Assembly (NCBI RefSeq): GCF_012726295.1
Contig: NZ_JABAOB010000004.1
Coordinates: forward strand, 434,001-498,000
Direction: 5' to 3'
Source of the DNA: Chitinophaga sp. Ak27
GTDB lineage: Bacteria; Bacteroidota; Bacteroidia; Chitinophagales; Chitinophagaceae
Length of the DNA stretch: 64,000 nucleotides
Below the pieces are notes generated by a model. That model saw nothing but the letters and a program-made list of their open reading frames with translations. It ran no database searches and was not told the DNA's origin. A program made the translations under genes and the position numbers. Positions within the stretch are counted from its first letter, which is position 1. The number at the start of each line of letters is the position of its first letter. Shown in pieces: positions 18,201 to 26,459 of this stretch.

Positions 18201-18559
18201 AAATGTCGCGACTCACTTACGAAAACCGCTGGCAACGTCCCGGTGATATCACCAGCGTGCCGAAAGTGGTATTCGGTAATACCCAGTCAGGCCTGAGCAA
18301 TCAACTCTCTTCCAGGTTCCTGTACGATGGCAGCTTTATCCGCCTGAGAGATATAATGCTGGCCTATGCACTCCCCGCTACCTGGCTGAAAAAAGCCAAT
18401 ATCGGGGAAGTAAAAATATATGTGCGCGGCAACAACTTATGGACATACGTAAAAGATAAACGGCTGACGATGGACCCGGAAGTACCAGTAACAGGGGACT
18501 ATGATCAACGACCGCCTGTATTTAAAACATTTTTGGTAGGTATGGATGTAAATTTTTAA
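15227..18559 (+). CDS. SusC/RagA-type TonB-dependent transporter with STN domain
   Basis: A 1110-residue outer-membrane receptor with an extended N-terminal leader ending in a signal peptide (cleavage near NAYGQ, about residue 51). Next come an STN domain (~55-125), a carboxypeptidase-regulatory-like domain (~142-212), the SusC signature LNEVVVVAYG, plug motifs (SVYIRGIGSI, LYVVDGVPV, ISVLKDAAAASIYGSRAANGVI), and a barrel ending VGMDVNF. The upstream FecR and sigma genes and the SusD gene 7 bp downstream make a complete sigma-regulated SusCD import system. No glycoside hydrolase is near, so the ligand is unknown; the neighbouring PIG-L deacetylase hints at an acetylated amino-sugar compound. 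Confidence 0.95.
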   Translation: MTFYNLNVWKKFIHYAILLRIKTLGKVVLIMKLVSFIILITCLQIAGNAYGQQDRRISIKADSLPLTRLLKLIEKKSGYRFVYRNDQLPANSKVSVDMENASTEDVLRKILKNTGLTFKQLSANLVAIAPEEKASTGLSISGVVTDVYGHPLPGVSIRIAGANKGTTSGEKGQFQMEAPPTSVLICSFIGYEEQKVPVNNTAHFNITLKDDARGLNEVVVVAYGVQTRSSLTGSATMVNAALYDKAPRSSFQESLQGNVPGLQSTNGSGQPGSVPSVYIRGIGSITAGSSPLYVVDGVPVVTDNLTDYNVNTLAGINSADIASISVLKDAAAASIYGSRAANGVILITTKTGTQGRTRLNASVQTGSNQLTIPRANYPLSTKEMMELLREGWANKADGTGETGFQQELRARGVDTTVNTNWIDVLTRHGNYTQANLSAAGGSNKTKFYVSGGLYDSKSALKGVDYKRMTGRINLSNQATNRLSFDVNLSLAYQRANAVGDVGLMANPVRALVRLQPWLKVYNNDGSYDFSYNNTFNPVAILNGNSRTGTTYGLLGGAAAKYAFTNYLSFETKISLDLNYARSNLFLSPGFGDGRNTNGWISVNNNLWNNWVSTNILRFNQRWGYHGINTFIGYEAQKTTNSGNTTQASNLLPNLQLLADASKPESVTSVSSANSLTGLFLNNSYDYKQKYYLTASIRRDASSRFGSRKRSAAFWSVGTAWNIYREPFLQQVTGINELKLRASYGSNGNQAIDNYASLSLYSPGNDYDGKPGYVLTQYPNPFLTWEQNKPFNVGLDFAVLNNRLSGTVEYYNRTTSRLLLNVPVSSANGITTIFRNNGEMKNKGIEISLSSRNIIAANENDFSWRTDANFSTLTNTITKLDNPITSLIYRRELGTDFYQFYLAGFAGADPQTGEALWYKDATKTTTTKVYGEAQRFNQGSALPKFYGGITNYFRYKGFELNFQFFFNWGNKVYDNWGAFTESDGSGGFGSSAKMSRLTYENRWQRPGDITSVPKVVFGNTQSGLSNQLSSRFLYDGSFIRLRDIMLAYALPATWLKKANIGEVKIYVRGNNLWTYVKDKRLTMDPEVPVTGDYDQRPPVFKTFLVGMDVNF

Positions 18560-18566
18560 GGAAGCC

Positions 18567-20012
18567 ATGCAAAAGAGATACGTATTCAGCATCATCATCA
18601 CAATGGCAGGCCTGCTGGGAGCCTGCAGCAGGGACTTCCTTGAGTTGAAGCCAGACCAGTCTGCCGAAACCGGCAAAACTATCAGAGACCTGCCTGGATT
18701 ACAAGCCGCCGTCAGCGGTATGTACTCCCTCCTGCAGGATGCTAACTACTACGGCCGTACAATGCCATTGCTGCCCGATTTGAGGGCCGACAATGCATTT
18801 ATCAGCGTGATCAACTCTAACCGCTATCGTAACCACGACCAGTATATTGTTACTGCCAACGACGTATCGATTACCGATACCTGGAATAAGTTATACAGCG
18901 TGGTAGCCAATGCCAATATGGTGATCATGAAAGGCCCGTCAATAACCCTGTTGCCCTCCGCAACAGACACGGTTTCCGCCAGAACAATGGTGGCAGAGGC
19001 TTACGGCGTAAGAGGCCTGGTGTTTTTTGATATCGCGCGCCTATACGCACAGCCTTATAATTACACACCCACCGGTACAAATATGGGAATACCCATTGTA
19101 ACGGTTACGAATATAGATTCGGTACAGTCGCCTTCCCGCAGCAATATCAGGGATACCTATACACAGGTAATCAGCGACTTCAACACCGCCATCCGCCGAT
19201 TCGAAGAAAGCGGGAGCACGGCCTTTTCATCCGGACACCTGAATGTGTATGCCGCCAAGGCATTACTGTCAAGGGTATTATTGTATAAAGAAGATTGGGC
19301 AGGAGCGGTGGCTTATGCCAGCGATGTCATCAACGCCCATAAATACCAGCTGTTGGCCACCGATAAACTGGTGAGTGATTTTAAGAATACCGGCAACGGT
19401 GAAACGATCTTTGAAGTCATCAATACCCCGGTGGATAACCAGGGAACTGATGGATTGGCTTACATCTTCAGCCAGGAAGGTTATGGAGATGTGCTGGCAA
19501 CAAATGACATATATAACATCTATACCAGCACCGATGTACGACGCAATTTTCTAAGGAAAGGTAAACGCGCGGGTAATGGAGGAGAGAACCCTGCCAACAT
19601 CATTACGAAATACAGTGATGTAACGACTTTCTCCGAAAGTATGAAGGTAATGCGGCTGGCGGAATTATACCTGATTCGCGCGGAAGCATTAGCCCACCTT
19701 GGAAGAACAATGGAAGCACTGGCTGATCTGAACATCGTGGTGCGGCGCGCAGATCCTGCCGCCCCGCCCGTAACTGCCACCGGCCCGGCATTGCTGGAAG
19801 CAATCCTGCTGGAAAGACGAAAAGAACTGGCGTTTGAAGGACACCGCCTCTTCGACTTAAATAGAACAAAACATTCATTCACCAAATACCTGGCGGGTGA
19901 TAAAACGATACCAGTGGCCTGGCCCAGTACCAAAGTGATACTGCCCATCCCACAAAGAGAACTGGATGCTAACCCCAACATACGCAACCAGCAGAACGAA
20001 GGATACAATTAA
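18567..20012 (+). CDS. SusD/RagB family nutrient-binding outer-membrane lipoprotein
   Basis: A 481-residue surface lipoprotein with lipobox GLLGAC (Cys20). The SusD fold is recognisable from FLELKPDQS, the TPR-like N-terminal half, the RAEALAHLG segment and the C-terminal motif LLERRKELAFEGHRLFDLNR. It caps the SusC channel encoded 7 bp upstream and binds the ligand. The operon ends at a strong terminator (20086). Confidence 0.95.
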   Translation: MQKRYVFSIIITMAGLLGACSRDFLELKPDQSAETGKTIRDLPGLQAAVSGMYSLLQDANYYGRTMPLLPDLRADNAFISVINSNRYRNHDQYIVTANDVSITDTWNKLYSVVANANMVIMKGPSITLLPSATDTVSARTMVAEAYGVRGLVFFDIARLYAQPYNYTPTGTNMGIPIVTVTNIDSVQSPSRSNIRDTYTQVISDFNTAIRRFEESGSTAFSSGHLNVYAAKALLSRVLLYKEDWAGAVAYASDVINAHKYQLLATDKLVSDFKNTGNGETIFEVINTPVDNQGTDGLAYIFSQEGYGDVLATNDIYNIYTSTDVRRNFLRKGKRAGNGGENPANIITKYSDVTTFSESMKVMRLAELYLIRAEALAHLGRTMEALADLNIVVRRADPAAPPVTATGPALLEAILLERRKELAFEGHRLFDLNRTKHSFTKYLAGDKTIPVAWPSTKVILPIPQRELDANPNIRNQQNEGYN

Positions 20013-20085
20013 ATCTAAACCGCCTTTGTTAATAATTGGTTTTTGCTTACAAGCTGGTTGGTTATTTGCTTATGAAGAAAAGAAG

Positions 20086-20116
20086 TCCCCTCGCCGAAAG
20101 CGGGGGGATTTTTGTT
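20086..20116 (+). terminator. Intrinsic terminator of susCD operon
   Basis: TCCCCTCGC (20086-20094) pairs with GCGGGGGGA (20100-20108; one G-U) with loop CGAAA, followed by a long T run. Confidence 0.93.
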
Positions 20117-20174
20117 TTTATAGCCCTATTCCGCCATTCAACCAATTTCTCTTCAACTCCCACTAATTAATTAT

Positions 20175-20182
20175 TACTTTTG
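20175..20182 (+). promoter_or_regulatory. Candidate -7 box of PIG-L deacetylase unit
   Basis: TACTTTTG is a perfect TAnnTTTG match, with TTC 20 bp upstream as a weak -33. An in-frame TTG that would extend the downstream ORF lies inside this box, which argues against that upstream start. Confidence 0.55.
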
Positions 20183-20209
20183 ACAATCTGTAAATTCACG
20201 TATCGCCAA

Positions 20210-22690
20210 ATGTTTATAAGACGTTATACCGCTTTGGTTATCATTTTATTAGCAGCTATCGGTTTACCCGCTATGGCACAACCATCTCCCGCATGGAATG
20301 CTGCTGATATCAGACTGCAATTGAAAAAACTCGATACGCTGGGAAGCGTATTGTATGTTGCCGCCCATCCGGACGACGAAAACACCCGCCTGTTGGGCTA
20401 CCTGGCCAAGGAAAAGCTATACAGAACCGGGTACCTGTCGCTCACCCGTGGTGACGGCGGACAAAACCTCGTAGGCAATGAACAATCCGAATTGCTTGGA
20501 TTAATTCGTACGCAGGAACTACTGGCCGCCCGCCGCATAGATGGGGCAGAACAGTTCTTCACCCGCGCCCAGGACTTCGGATTCTCTAAAAATCCACAGG
20601 AAACATTTACCATCTGGGATCGTGAAAAGATTTTAGGAGATGTGGTATACATGATCCGCAAATTTCAACCAGACGTGATCATCTGTCGTTTTCCAGCGGA
20701 TAGTCGCGCCGGGCATGGGCACCATACCGCCTCCGCCATGCTGGCAGCAGAAGCGTTTACCGCCGCTGCTGATCCCAAACGATACCCTGAACAGCTGAAG
20801 CTCGTAAAGCCCTGGCAGGCGAAACGCATCCTGTGGAATACCTTTAGCTTTGGCAGCATCAATACGACCGCCGATGATCAGTTTAAAATAGATGTAGGCG
20901 CGTTTAATCCTTTACTGGGTAAAGGATTTGGAGAGATAGCCGCAGAAAGTCGCTCCCAGCACAAAAGTCAGGGCTTCGGGGTACCAGCTTCCAGGGGTAG
21001 CTCACTGGAATATTTCCTGACCATCAAAGGCGGTACACCCAAAAAAGATTTACTCGACGACGTAAACACCAGCTGGTCAAGGGTGGCAGGTGGCGACAAA
21101 GTAGGACACCTGGTAGATGCCGCACTCGCCGCGTATAATATGGATGACCCGTCTGCTTCTGTGCCGGCTTTGCTGGAAATACGCAGCGCCATTCAGGCTT
21201 TACCCGACGGCTACTGGCGTAACCTGAAACTCGCGGAAACAGAGCAGCTCATCTATGCTTGCGCCGGTCTCTGGGCAGAAGCTTATAGTACTGCTCCTAC
21301 AGTAGTGCCCGGAACGAATATGGAAGCCACTGTTCAGTTGATCAATCGTGGAAACATTAAGGTAACCCTGGAGCAGATCGACCTCCCGGGAAAGCCCAAC
21401 GCCGCAGGTCAACAGGAACTGGGCTATAATAAGTTTACCAGCATTTCACAAACCCTGGCAGTACCCGCCAACACCCCTGAGTCACAACCCTATTGGCTGG
21501 CAGCAGCACATCGGGTAGGCATGTACGTTATAAATGATCCTTTACTGGTGGGTAACCCGGAAAATATTCCACCCCTGCAAGCCAAGATCCGGTTCCGCAT
21601 TGGTGGTCAGGAATTCAACATTACCCGCCCCTTGCAATATAAATATACGGACCCGGTAAAAGGGGAAATATATCAGCCGCTGGTAATTGCCCCACCAGTA
21701 GTCGCAGACCTGAACAGCCAGGTATATATTTTTACAGATACCAAACCGCAACCCGTACCGGTAAAAATTAAAGCCATGGCCGACCAGGTACAGGGAACCG
21801 TGAAATTGCAGTTGCCTGCCGGCTTTGTTGCCACCGAAAGCAGTCTGCCTTTTAACCTGGCCCAGAAAGGGGACGAGGTAGAAGTACGTTTTAATATCCA
21901 CCCGGAAAAAAATATTACCGACAACCATGCGGATACTTTTACAGTAGTGATGCAAACTAACGGGAAAGAATATACGCAGAGCCTGCAGCAGATCCGCTAC
22001 GATCATATTCCACTCATTACCTTATTTCCGCCGGCTGCAGCCAGGCTGGTATCTGTAAACCTGAAACACAATGGCAACCGCCTGGGATATATTCCGGGAG
22101 CCGGAGATATGGTGGCAGCTTCACTGCGCCAGGTAGGCTATGATGTGACGGAGCTGACCGAAAAGGACATTATGAGCGGTAACCTGCAACAATACGATGC
22201 CATCATCGCCGGGGTACGTGCCTATAACGTAAACGCACGTATGAAGTATTGGCAGCCAAGGCTGATGGAATATGTGAACAACGGTGGTAAACTGATTGTA
22301 CAGTATAATGTAAACAGCCCGCTGGTGACTAATAACCTCGGGCCTTATCCGTTCAACCTTTCCCGCGACCGGGTAACCGATGAAAACGCAGCGGTGCATT
22401 TCATCAATCCAAAAGATCCGGTATTCCATTATCCTAATGAGATTACAGCGGCTGATTTTAACGGCTGGGTGCAGGAGCGGGGATTATACTATACTACCAA
22501 TGCAGACAAAGCCTATGATAAACTCTTTACGATGCATGACCAGGGAGAATCACCACTGGATGGTTCTACGCTGGTAGCGCATTATGGTAAAGGAGCTTAT
22601 GTTTATACAGGGTTGTCATTTTTCCGGCAGCTGCCGGCAGGCGTGCCTGGCGCGTATCGCCTGTTTGTAAACCTGATTTCTGTTAAATAG
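20210..22690 (+). CDS. Exported PIG-L/LmbE deacetylase with C-terminal ThuA-like domain
   Basis: An 826-residue secreted protein (signal peptide to about MAQ24). The N-terminal catalytic domain (~46-290) is a zinc-dependent PIG-L/LmbE N-acetyl-sugar deacetylase, with the metal motif AHPDDE (residues 52-57) and the second histidine cluster HGHH (169-172). A middle beta-rich region (~380-600) follows. The last ~200 residues begin RLVSVNLKHNG and contain the DAIIAGVRAYN segment, resembling a ThuA/glutamine-amidotransferase-like fold. The ATG at 20210 is chosen because it gives a clean signal peptide and because the earlier TTG sits in a promoter box. It heads a unit with two micro-membrane proteins and a symporter. 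The substrate is not determined; an N-acetylated glycoconjugate is plausible. Confidence 0.9.
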   Translation: MFIRRYTALVIILLAAIGLPAMAQPSPAWNAADIRLQLKKLDTLGSVLYVAAHPDDENTRLLGYLAKEKLYRTGYLSLTRGDGGQNLVGNEQSELLGLIRTQELLAARRIDGAEQFFTRAQDFGFSKNPQETFTIWDREKILGDVVYMIRKFQPDVIICRFPADSRAGHGHHTASAMLAAEAFTAAADPKRYPEQLKLVKPWQAKRILWNTFSFGSINTTADDQFKIDVGAFNPLLGKGFGEIAAESRSQHKSQGFGVPASRGSSLEYFLTIKGGTPKKDLLDDVNTSWSRVAGGDKVGHLVDAALAAYNMDDPSASVPALLEIRSAIQALPDGYWRNLKLAETEQLIYACAGLWAEAYSTAPTVVPGTNMEATVQLINRGNIKVTLEQIDLPGKPNAAGQQELGYNKFTSISQTLAVPANTPESQPYWLAAAHRVGMYVINDPLLVGNPENIPPLQAKIRFRIGGQEFNITRPLQYKYTDPVKGEIYQPLVIAPPVVADLNSQVYIFTDTKPQPVPVKIKAMADQVQGTVKLQLPAGFVATESSLPFNLAQKGDEVEVRFNIHPEKNITDNHADTFTVVMQTNGKEYTQSLQQIRYDHIPLITLFPPAAARLVSVNLKHNGNRLGYIPGAGDMVAASLRQVGYDVTELTEKDIMSGNLQQYDAIIAGVRAYNVNARMKYWQPRLMEYVNNGGKLIVQYNVNSPLVTNNLGPYPFNLSRDRVTDENAAVHFINPKDPVFHYPNEITAADFNGWVQERGLYYTTNADKAYDKLFTMHDQGESPLDGSTLVAHYGKGAYVYTGLSFFRQLPAGVPGAYRLFVNLISVK

Positions 22691-22703
22691 GGATTGAACG
22701 AAA

Positions 22704-22880
22704 ATGAGTAAGAAACACGAACAGAACCGCCCCCGGCTAAGAATAGCCGCCGGCTTTTGTATTATACTGGGGTTGCTGATAGGATTCAGTATCAAGCGCG
22801 TGCAGGTAGGATTGCTTATAGGAATTGCGCTGGGCCTCTTATCAGGAAGTATGTGGAGTAAAAGTAATTCAAACGATTAA
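22704..22880 (+). CDS. Very small membrane protein (58 aa)
   Basis: A 58-residue ORF (MSKKHEQNRPRLRI... to ...WSKSNSND). A basic N-terminus is followed by two glycine-rich hydrophobic segments (about residues 14-27 and 34-49) joined by a short SIKRVQ turn, suggesting a small helical hairpin in the inner membrane. It lies 13 bp after the deacetylase and 1 bp before the next micro-ORF, and codon use resembles its neighbours. Function unknown; its place in the operon suggests an accessory role for the symporter or deacetylase. Confidence 0.7.
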   Translation: MSKKHEQNRPRLRIAAGFCIILGLLIGFSIKRVQVGLLIGIALGLLSGSMWSKSNSND

Positions 22881-22881
22881 T

Positions 22882-23013
22882 ATGGCGTTGGATCAACAGC
22901 CCGAAGAGAAACCACCTTTATTCCCAACATGGGGGTATTGGTACGCATTGGTGATAGCTTGGTTGCTGTTGCTGATCGTACTCTTCTACTTATTCACCAA
23001 AACATTTTCATGA
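22882..23013 (+). CDS. Very small membrane protein (43 aa), coupled to symporter
   Basis: A 43-residue ORF: a polar N-terminus with PPLFPTWGYWY, then one strongly hydrophobic helix (residues ~22-40) ending LFTKTFS. Its stop codon overlaps the symporter start in an ATGA arrangement (23010-23013), indicating translational coupling and a 1:1 relationship. This is reminiscent of small single-helix subunits found with some sodium:solute symporters, but assignment to a named family is an inference. Confidence 0.75.
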   Translation: MALDQQPEEKPPLFPTWGYWYALVIAWLLLLIVLFYLFTKTFS

Positions 23014-24698
23014 GCCCTTTAGATTGGATTGTACTTGTTGGTACGCTTACCACCATTATTCTGTACGGTGTCTGGAAAAGCCGCGGCCAGCGAAACCTGG
23101 AAAGCTATTTTCTGGACAACAAATCTATGCCCTGGTATATTATCCTGTTATCTATTATCGGCACTCAGGCCAGCGCCATCACCTTTATTTCAGCACCAGG
23201 ACAGGCTTATACAGACGGAATGCGTTTCGTTCAGTATTACTTCGGCCTGCCATTGGCCATGGTAGTACTTTGTATCACTTTTGTCCCCATTTTTCATAAA
23301 CTTAAAGTATATACGGCCTACGAATACCTGGAGCAGCGATTTGATCTTAAAACGCGTACATTGGCTTCGATGTTGTTTCTGATCCAACGAGGACTCTCTA
23401 CCGGTATCAGTATCTGCGCACCGTCTATTATATTGTCGTCCCTGCTGGGATGGAATCTTTACTGGACCAATATGATCATGGGGGGACTACTCATTATCTA
23501 CACGGTAGTAGGCGGTACCCGGGCAGTAGCCTACACACAAACGTTTCAGCTCATCATCATTTTCGGAGGTATGTTTCTCGCCGGCTGGATGGTAGTGCAT
23601 TTATTGCCTCCGGATATAGGATTTAAACAGGCTTTACAGGTATCTGGTAAAATGGATAAGCTGAATGTGATTGTAACGAAGTTCGACTGGAAAGACAAAT
23701 ACAACATCTGGAGTGGTGTCATCGGTGGCTTTTTCCTGGCGCTATCTTATTTTGGAACAGACCAGTCGCAGGTAGGCCGTTACCTGACGGCCAAATCGGA
23801 GAAGGAAAGCCGCATGGGCCTGCTGATGAACGGCCTGGTGAAAGTACCCATGCAATTCCTGATCTTATTGATCGGAGCCATGGTATTTGTATTTTACCTG
23901 TATTTCAGGGCGCCTATTTTCTTCAATGAAGCCCAGCTGGCAAGGGCGCATAAAACAGAACAGGGCCCTGCGTTACTGAAATTAGAAGATCAATATACGG
24001 AGTTAGGTAAGATAAAACAGCAGCAGGTAAAGCAGCTCGCCGCCGCCCTGGAAGCGGGCAATAATGCGCAAGCTGATATCGCTAAAAAAGAATTGCAGCA
24101 AACGGATGTCAGGTCGGCAGCCATCAGAACGGAGGCCCTGTCGCTGATTAAAGCATCAGATCCTACTGCCGACACCAGTGATACCAATTATATTTTCCTG
24201 CATTTCGTGGTAAATAGTTTGCCCAAAGGCTTGGTCGGCTTATTGATTGCCATTATTTTCCTGGCAGCCTGGGGGAGTATTGCAGCCGCATTGAATTCGC
24301 TTGCCTCCACTACGGTGGTGGATGTATATCAACGCCTGTACAATGCCAATGCTTCTCCTGTTCATTATCTCCTGGTTTCCCGGCTCTGGACATTGATCTG
24401 GGGCGTATTTTGTATTGTGGTGGCGCAGTTTGCCGGTAGCCTGGGTAGTCTCATTGAGGTAGTAAACGTACTGGGATCGTGGTTTTACGGGGTTATCCTG
24501 GGTATTTTCCTGGTAGCCTTTTACCTGAAGAAGGTAGGAGGGACAGCCACCTTCTGGGCGGCCATCATTTCTGAAATTGCGGTACTGGTAGTGTATTGGA
24601 CCGGCGCAGTATCCTTCCTGTGGCTCAATGCTATTGGCTGTTTGCTGGTGTTGTTATTGGCCTGGGTATTTCACCGGTTTTTTGAGCAGAAAGAATAA
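23010..24698 (+). CDS. Sodium:solute symporter (SSS family)
   Basis: A 562-residue integral membrane transporter with about 13 TM helices. SSS landmarks include the N-terminal YFLDNKSMPW segment, GTQASAITFISAPGQAY in TM2, VVGGTRAVAYTQTFQ and YFGTDQSQVGRYL. A hydrophilic helical insertion of roughly 85 residues (residues ~308-395, rich in Gln, Lys and Ala) interrupts the C-terminal half. An ORF start exists at 22929, but the ATG at 23010, overlapping the stop of the 43-aa ORF, begins at the natural N-terminus (MSPLDWIVLVG). It probably imports the product of the deacetylase encoded upstream with Na+; substrate unknown. Confidence 0.93.
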   Translation: MSPLDWIVLVGTLTTIILYGVWKSRGQRNLESYFLDNKSMPWYIILLSIIGTQASAITFISAPGQAYTDGMRFVQYYFGLPLAMVVLCITFVPIFHKLKVYTAYEYLEQRFDLKTRTLASMLFLIQRGLSTGISICAPSIILSSLLGWNLYWTNMIMGGLLIIYTVVGGTRAVAYTQTFQLIIIFGGMFLAGWMVVHLLPPDIGFKQALQVSGKMDKLNVIVTKFDWKDKYNIWSGVIGGFFLALSYFGTDQSQVGRYLTAKSEKESRMGLLMNGLVKVPMQFLILLIGAMVFVFYLYFRAPIFFNEAQLARAHKTEQGPALLKLEDQYTELGKIKQQQVKQLAAALEAGNNAQADIAKKELQQTDVRSAAIRTEALSLIKASDPTADTSDTNYIFLHFVVNSLPKGLVGLLIAIIFLAAWGSIAAALNSLASTTVVDVYQRLYNANASPVHYLLVSRLWTLIWGVFCIVVAQFAGSLGSLIEVVNVLGSWFYGVILGIFLVAFYLKKVGGTATFWAAIISEIAVLVVYWTGAVSFLWLNAIGCLLVLLLAWVFHRFFEQKE

Positions 24699-24816
24699 AG
24701 TAGAAAGCATTAAGCAAAAAGCTATTGTGAAGGACGATGAAAGCGAATGTCAATATTCGCTAAAGTCTTCTCCACAATAGCTTTTTGCTTTAAGCTTGCT
24801 GCTTTCCGCTTTCCGC
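24699..24816. repeat. Dispersed palindromic element, copy B
   Basis: The core arms 24712-24729 and 24773-24790 are perfectly complementary (18 bp, containing AAAAAGCTATTGTG), with weaker outer pairing. The centre (AAAGCGAAT...GTCTTCT) is clearly related to copy C at 62967. The element fills the whole 118 bp between the stop of the symporter and the stop of the convergent DUF2911 gene. Confidence 0.9.
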
Positions 24817-25665
24817 TTATTTCAGCGTGGCCAGTAACTTCTTATTCAGCGTTACATAGTCATCGTTTTTAGCGGTGGTCGCCAGTTCGATAGACTTCTG
24901 TGCAGCTTCTTTCGCTACTGCTATATTTTTAGCTTTGGCGTTGATGCGTGCTTTTTGGTACCACACCCAGAATGCTTCAGGGCTCTGAGCAGCGGCTGCA
25001 TCAATCCATTCTACCGCCTTGTTAAGGTCTTTACCGGTTTCGAAGTAGTACACTGCTGCCTGGAAATAAGGCTTCTTGTCACCCTTCATGGCTTCTTCGA
25101 TCTGCCCCGTTATTTTACCATCAATGTCAGCTTTAATGACTACCGGTACTTTGGTTTTATCCCAGCTAAGCGCGAGGATAACACTATTGGAACGTACGTT
25201 TTCAAACTCGATGGTAAAGTTTTCCTGTGAAAAAGGCATGGAAACGGGTGATACTTTCACGCGGGCGATATCATTTTCAGGCTTGTAAGCCGCAGGGCTG
25301 GTAACGTCCAGGCTGCTGGTCAGGATTACTGTCCAGGATTTGGCGCCCGGGATAGATAGTAAACCATATTTGCCAGCTTTAACCGGCACACCGCCGAAAG
25401 TTACATCTTCTCCAAAAGTAATGGTGGTAGCGCTATTGGCGCCGGTTCTCCATACTTTGTCGTAAGGTACCAGGTCGCCCATGATTACGCGGCCATTCTT
25501 CTGCGGGCGGGAGTAGCTCAGCTCTATATTAGATAAGGCAAAGTCCTGTTTGATGGTCTGAGTAGGACTTGGCGCAGGCATCTTAATGCCTTGGGCGAGG
25601 GTAGTGCCCGCATACAGCAAAAGCATAGCACCGGCTGTAGCGGCGAAGGTTCTGATAGTTCTCAT
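24817..25665 (-). CDS. DUF2911 domain-containing exported protein
   Basis: A 282-residue protein with a signal peptide (residues 1-~25, LAQG). The DUF2911 domain spans about residues 35-175 (IELSYSRPQKNGRVIMGDLVPYDKVWRTGANSAT in part, then VPVKAGKYGLLSIP). A C-terminal ~90-residue helical segment (YFQAAVYYFETGKDLNKAVEWIDAA) looks like TPR-type repeats. The family is common in Bacteroidota and has no established activity. It lies 21 bp downstream of a NarL-type response regulator on the same strand and is probably cotranscribed with it. Confidence 0.9.
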   Translation of the reverse strand: MRTIRTFAATAGAMLLLYAGTTLAQGIKMPAPSPTQTIKQDFALSNIELSYSRPQKNGRVIMGDLVPYDKVWRTGANSATTITFGEDVTFGGVPVKAGKYGLLSIPGAKSWTVILTSSLDVTSPAAYKPENDIARVKVSPVSMPFSQENFTIEFENVRSNSVILALSWDKTKVPVVIKADIDGKITGQIEEAMKGDKKPYFQAAVYYFETGKDLNKAVEWIDAAAAQSPEAFWVWYQKARINAKAKNIAVAKEAAQKSIELATTAKNDDYVTLNKKLLATLK

Positions 25666-25686
25666 ATTTAGGTGGGTATTTAAATA

Positions 25687-26343
25687 CTATTCGATGATGC
25701 CGTTACGGAATGCGTACAGTACCAGTCCTACGCTATTTTTAACGTTGATCTTTTCCAGTAACTTCTGGCGGATACCTTCAACGGTGCGGGGGCTCAGGAA
25801 AATCTGTTCAGAAATTTCCTGGGTAGTTAATTCATTGCAAATCAGCTTCAGTACTTCCTGTTCCCGGTCGTTGAGTTGTATTTCGTTTTTAAGTGTCGGT
25901 TTAAATTGCTGTTTATTTTTATGTAATACCTTTTTCAGCAGGGCCAGGTTCACATTTTCATTGAAGTAAAATCCTTTTTCGAAAGTAGTACAGATGGCTT
26001 CGTAGATCTCTTCAGGTTCGGCATTTTTCAATAAGTAGGCATTGGCGCCGTTTTCTACCAGATGGACAATAAAGTTGTCATCTTCATACATAGTGAGTAT
26101 GATGATCTTTACATCGGGGTATTTTTCCTTTACCTTAATGGTGGCTTCAATGCCATCCATATTGGGCATTTTCAGGTCCATCAGTATAACGTCCGGCTGT
26201 TGTGTTTCCATGGTCTGCAACAGATGCAGTCCATCATCCGCCTCGAAAATAAAGCGGATATTTTCGTAAGGAATCAGTGTGTTGATGACTCCACTGCGGA
26301 AGATTTTGTGATCATCCGCAATGGCCACTTTTATGTGTGCCAT
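25687..26343 (-). CDS. NarL/LuxR-type response regulator
   Basis: A 218-residue two-component regulator: REC domain (residues ~4-120) with acidic pocket ADD (9-11) and phospho-acceptor Asp56 in ILMDLKMP, and a LuxR-type HTH (residues ~152-215, LNDREQEVLKLICNELTTQEI). The HisKA_3-type kinase encoded 116 bp upstream on the same strand is its likely partner. Confidence 0.95.
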   Translation of the reverse strand: MAHIKVAIADDHKIFRSGVINTLIPYENIRFIFEADDGLHLLQTMETQQPDVILMDLKMPNMDGIEATIKVKEKYPDVKIIILTMYEDDNFIVHLVENGANAYLLKNAEPEEIYEAICTTFEKGFYFNENVNLALLKKVLHKNKQQFKPTLKNEIQLNDREQEVLKLICNELTTQEISEQIFLSPRTVEGIRQKLLEKINVKNSVGLVLYAFRNGIIE

Positions 26344-26459
26344 AGGTGGACAGTTAGAAGATTTGCTATTATTTTATTGTGAATAAATTACTATTAGTCA
26401 TGCTATTATGCGGGTTTAACACAACCGGATGGCAATTTAGTAATAAAACAAGATAAGTA

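Noticed and set aside
13391..24698. Typical polysaccharide utilisation locus
   Set aside because: SusC and SusD are present but there is no glycoside hydrolase, lyase or carbohydrate-binding protein, and the deacetylase/symporter unit is separated by a terminator and promoter.
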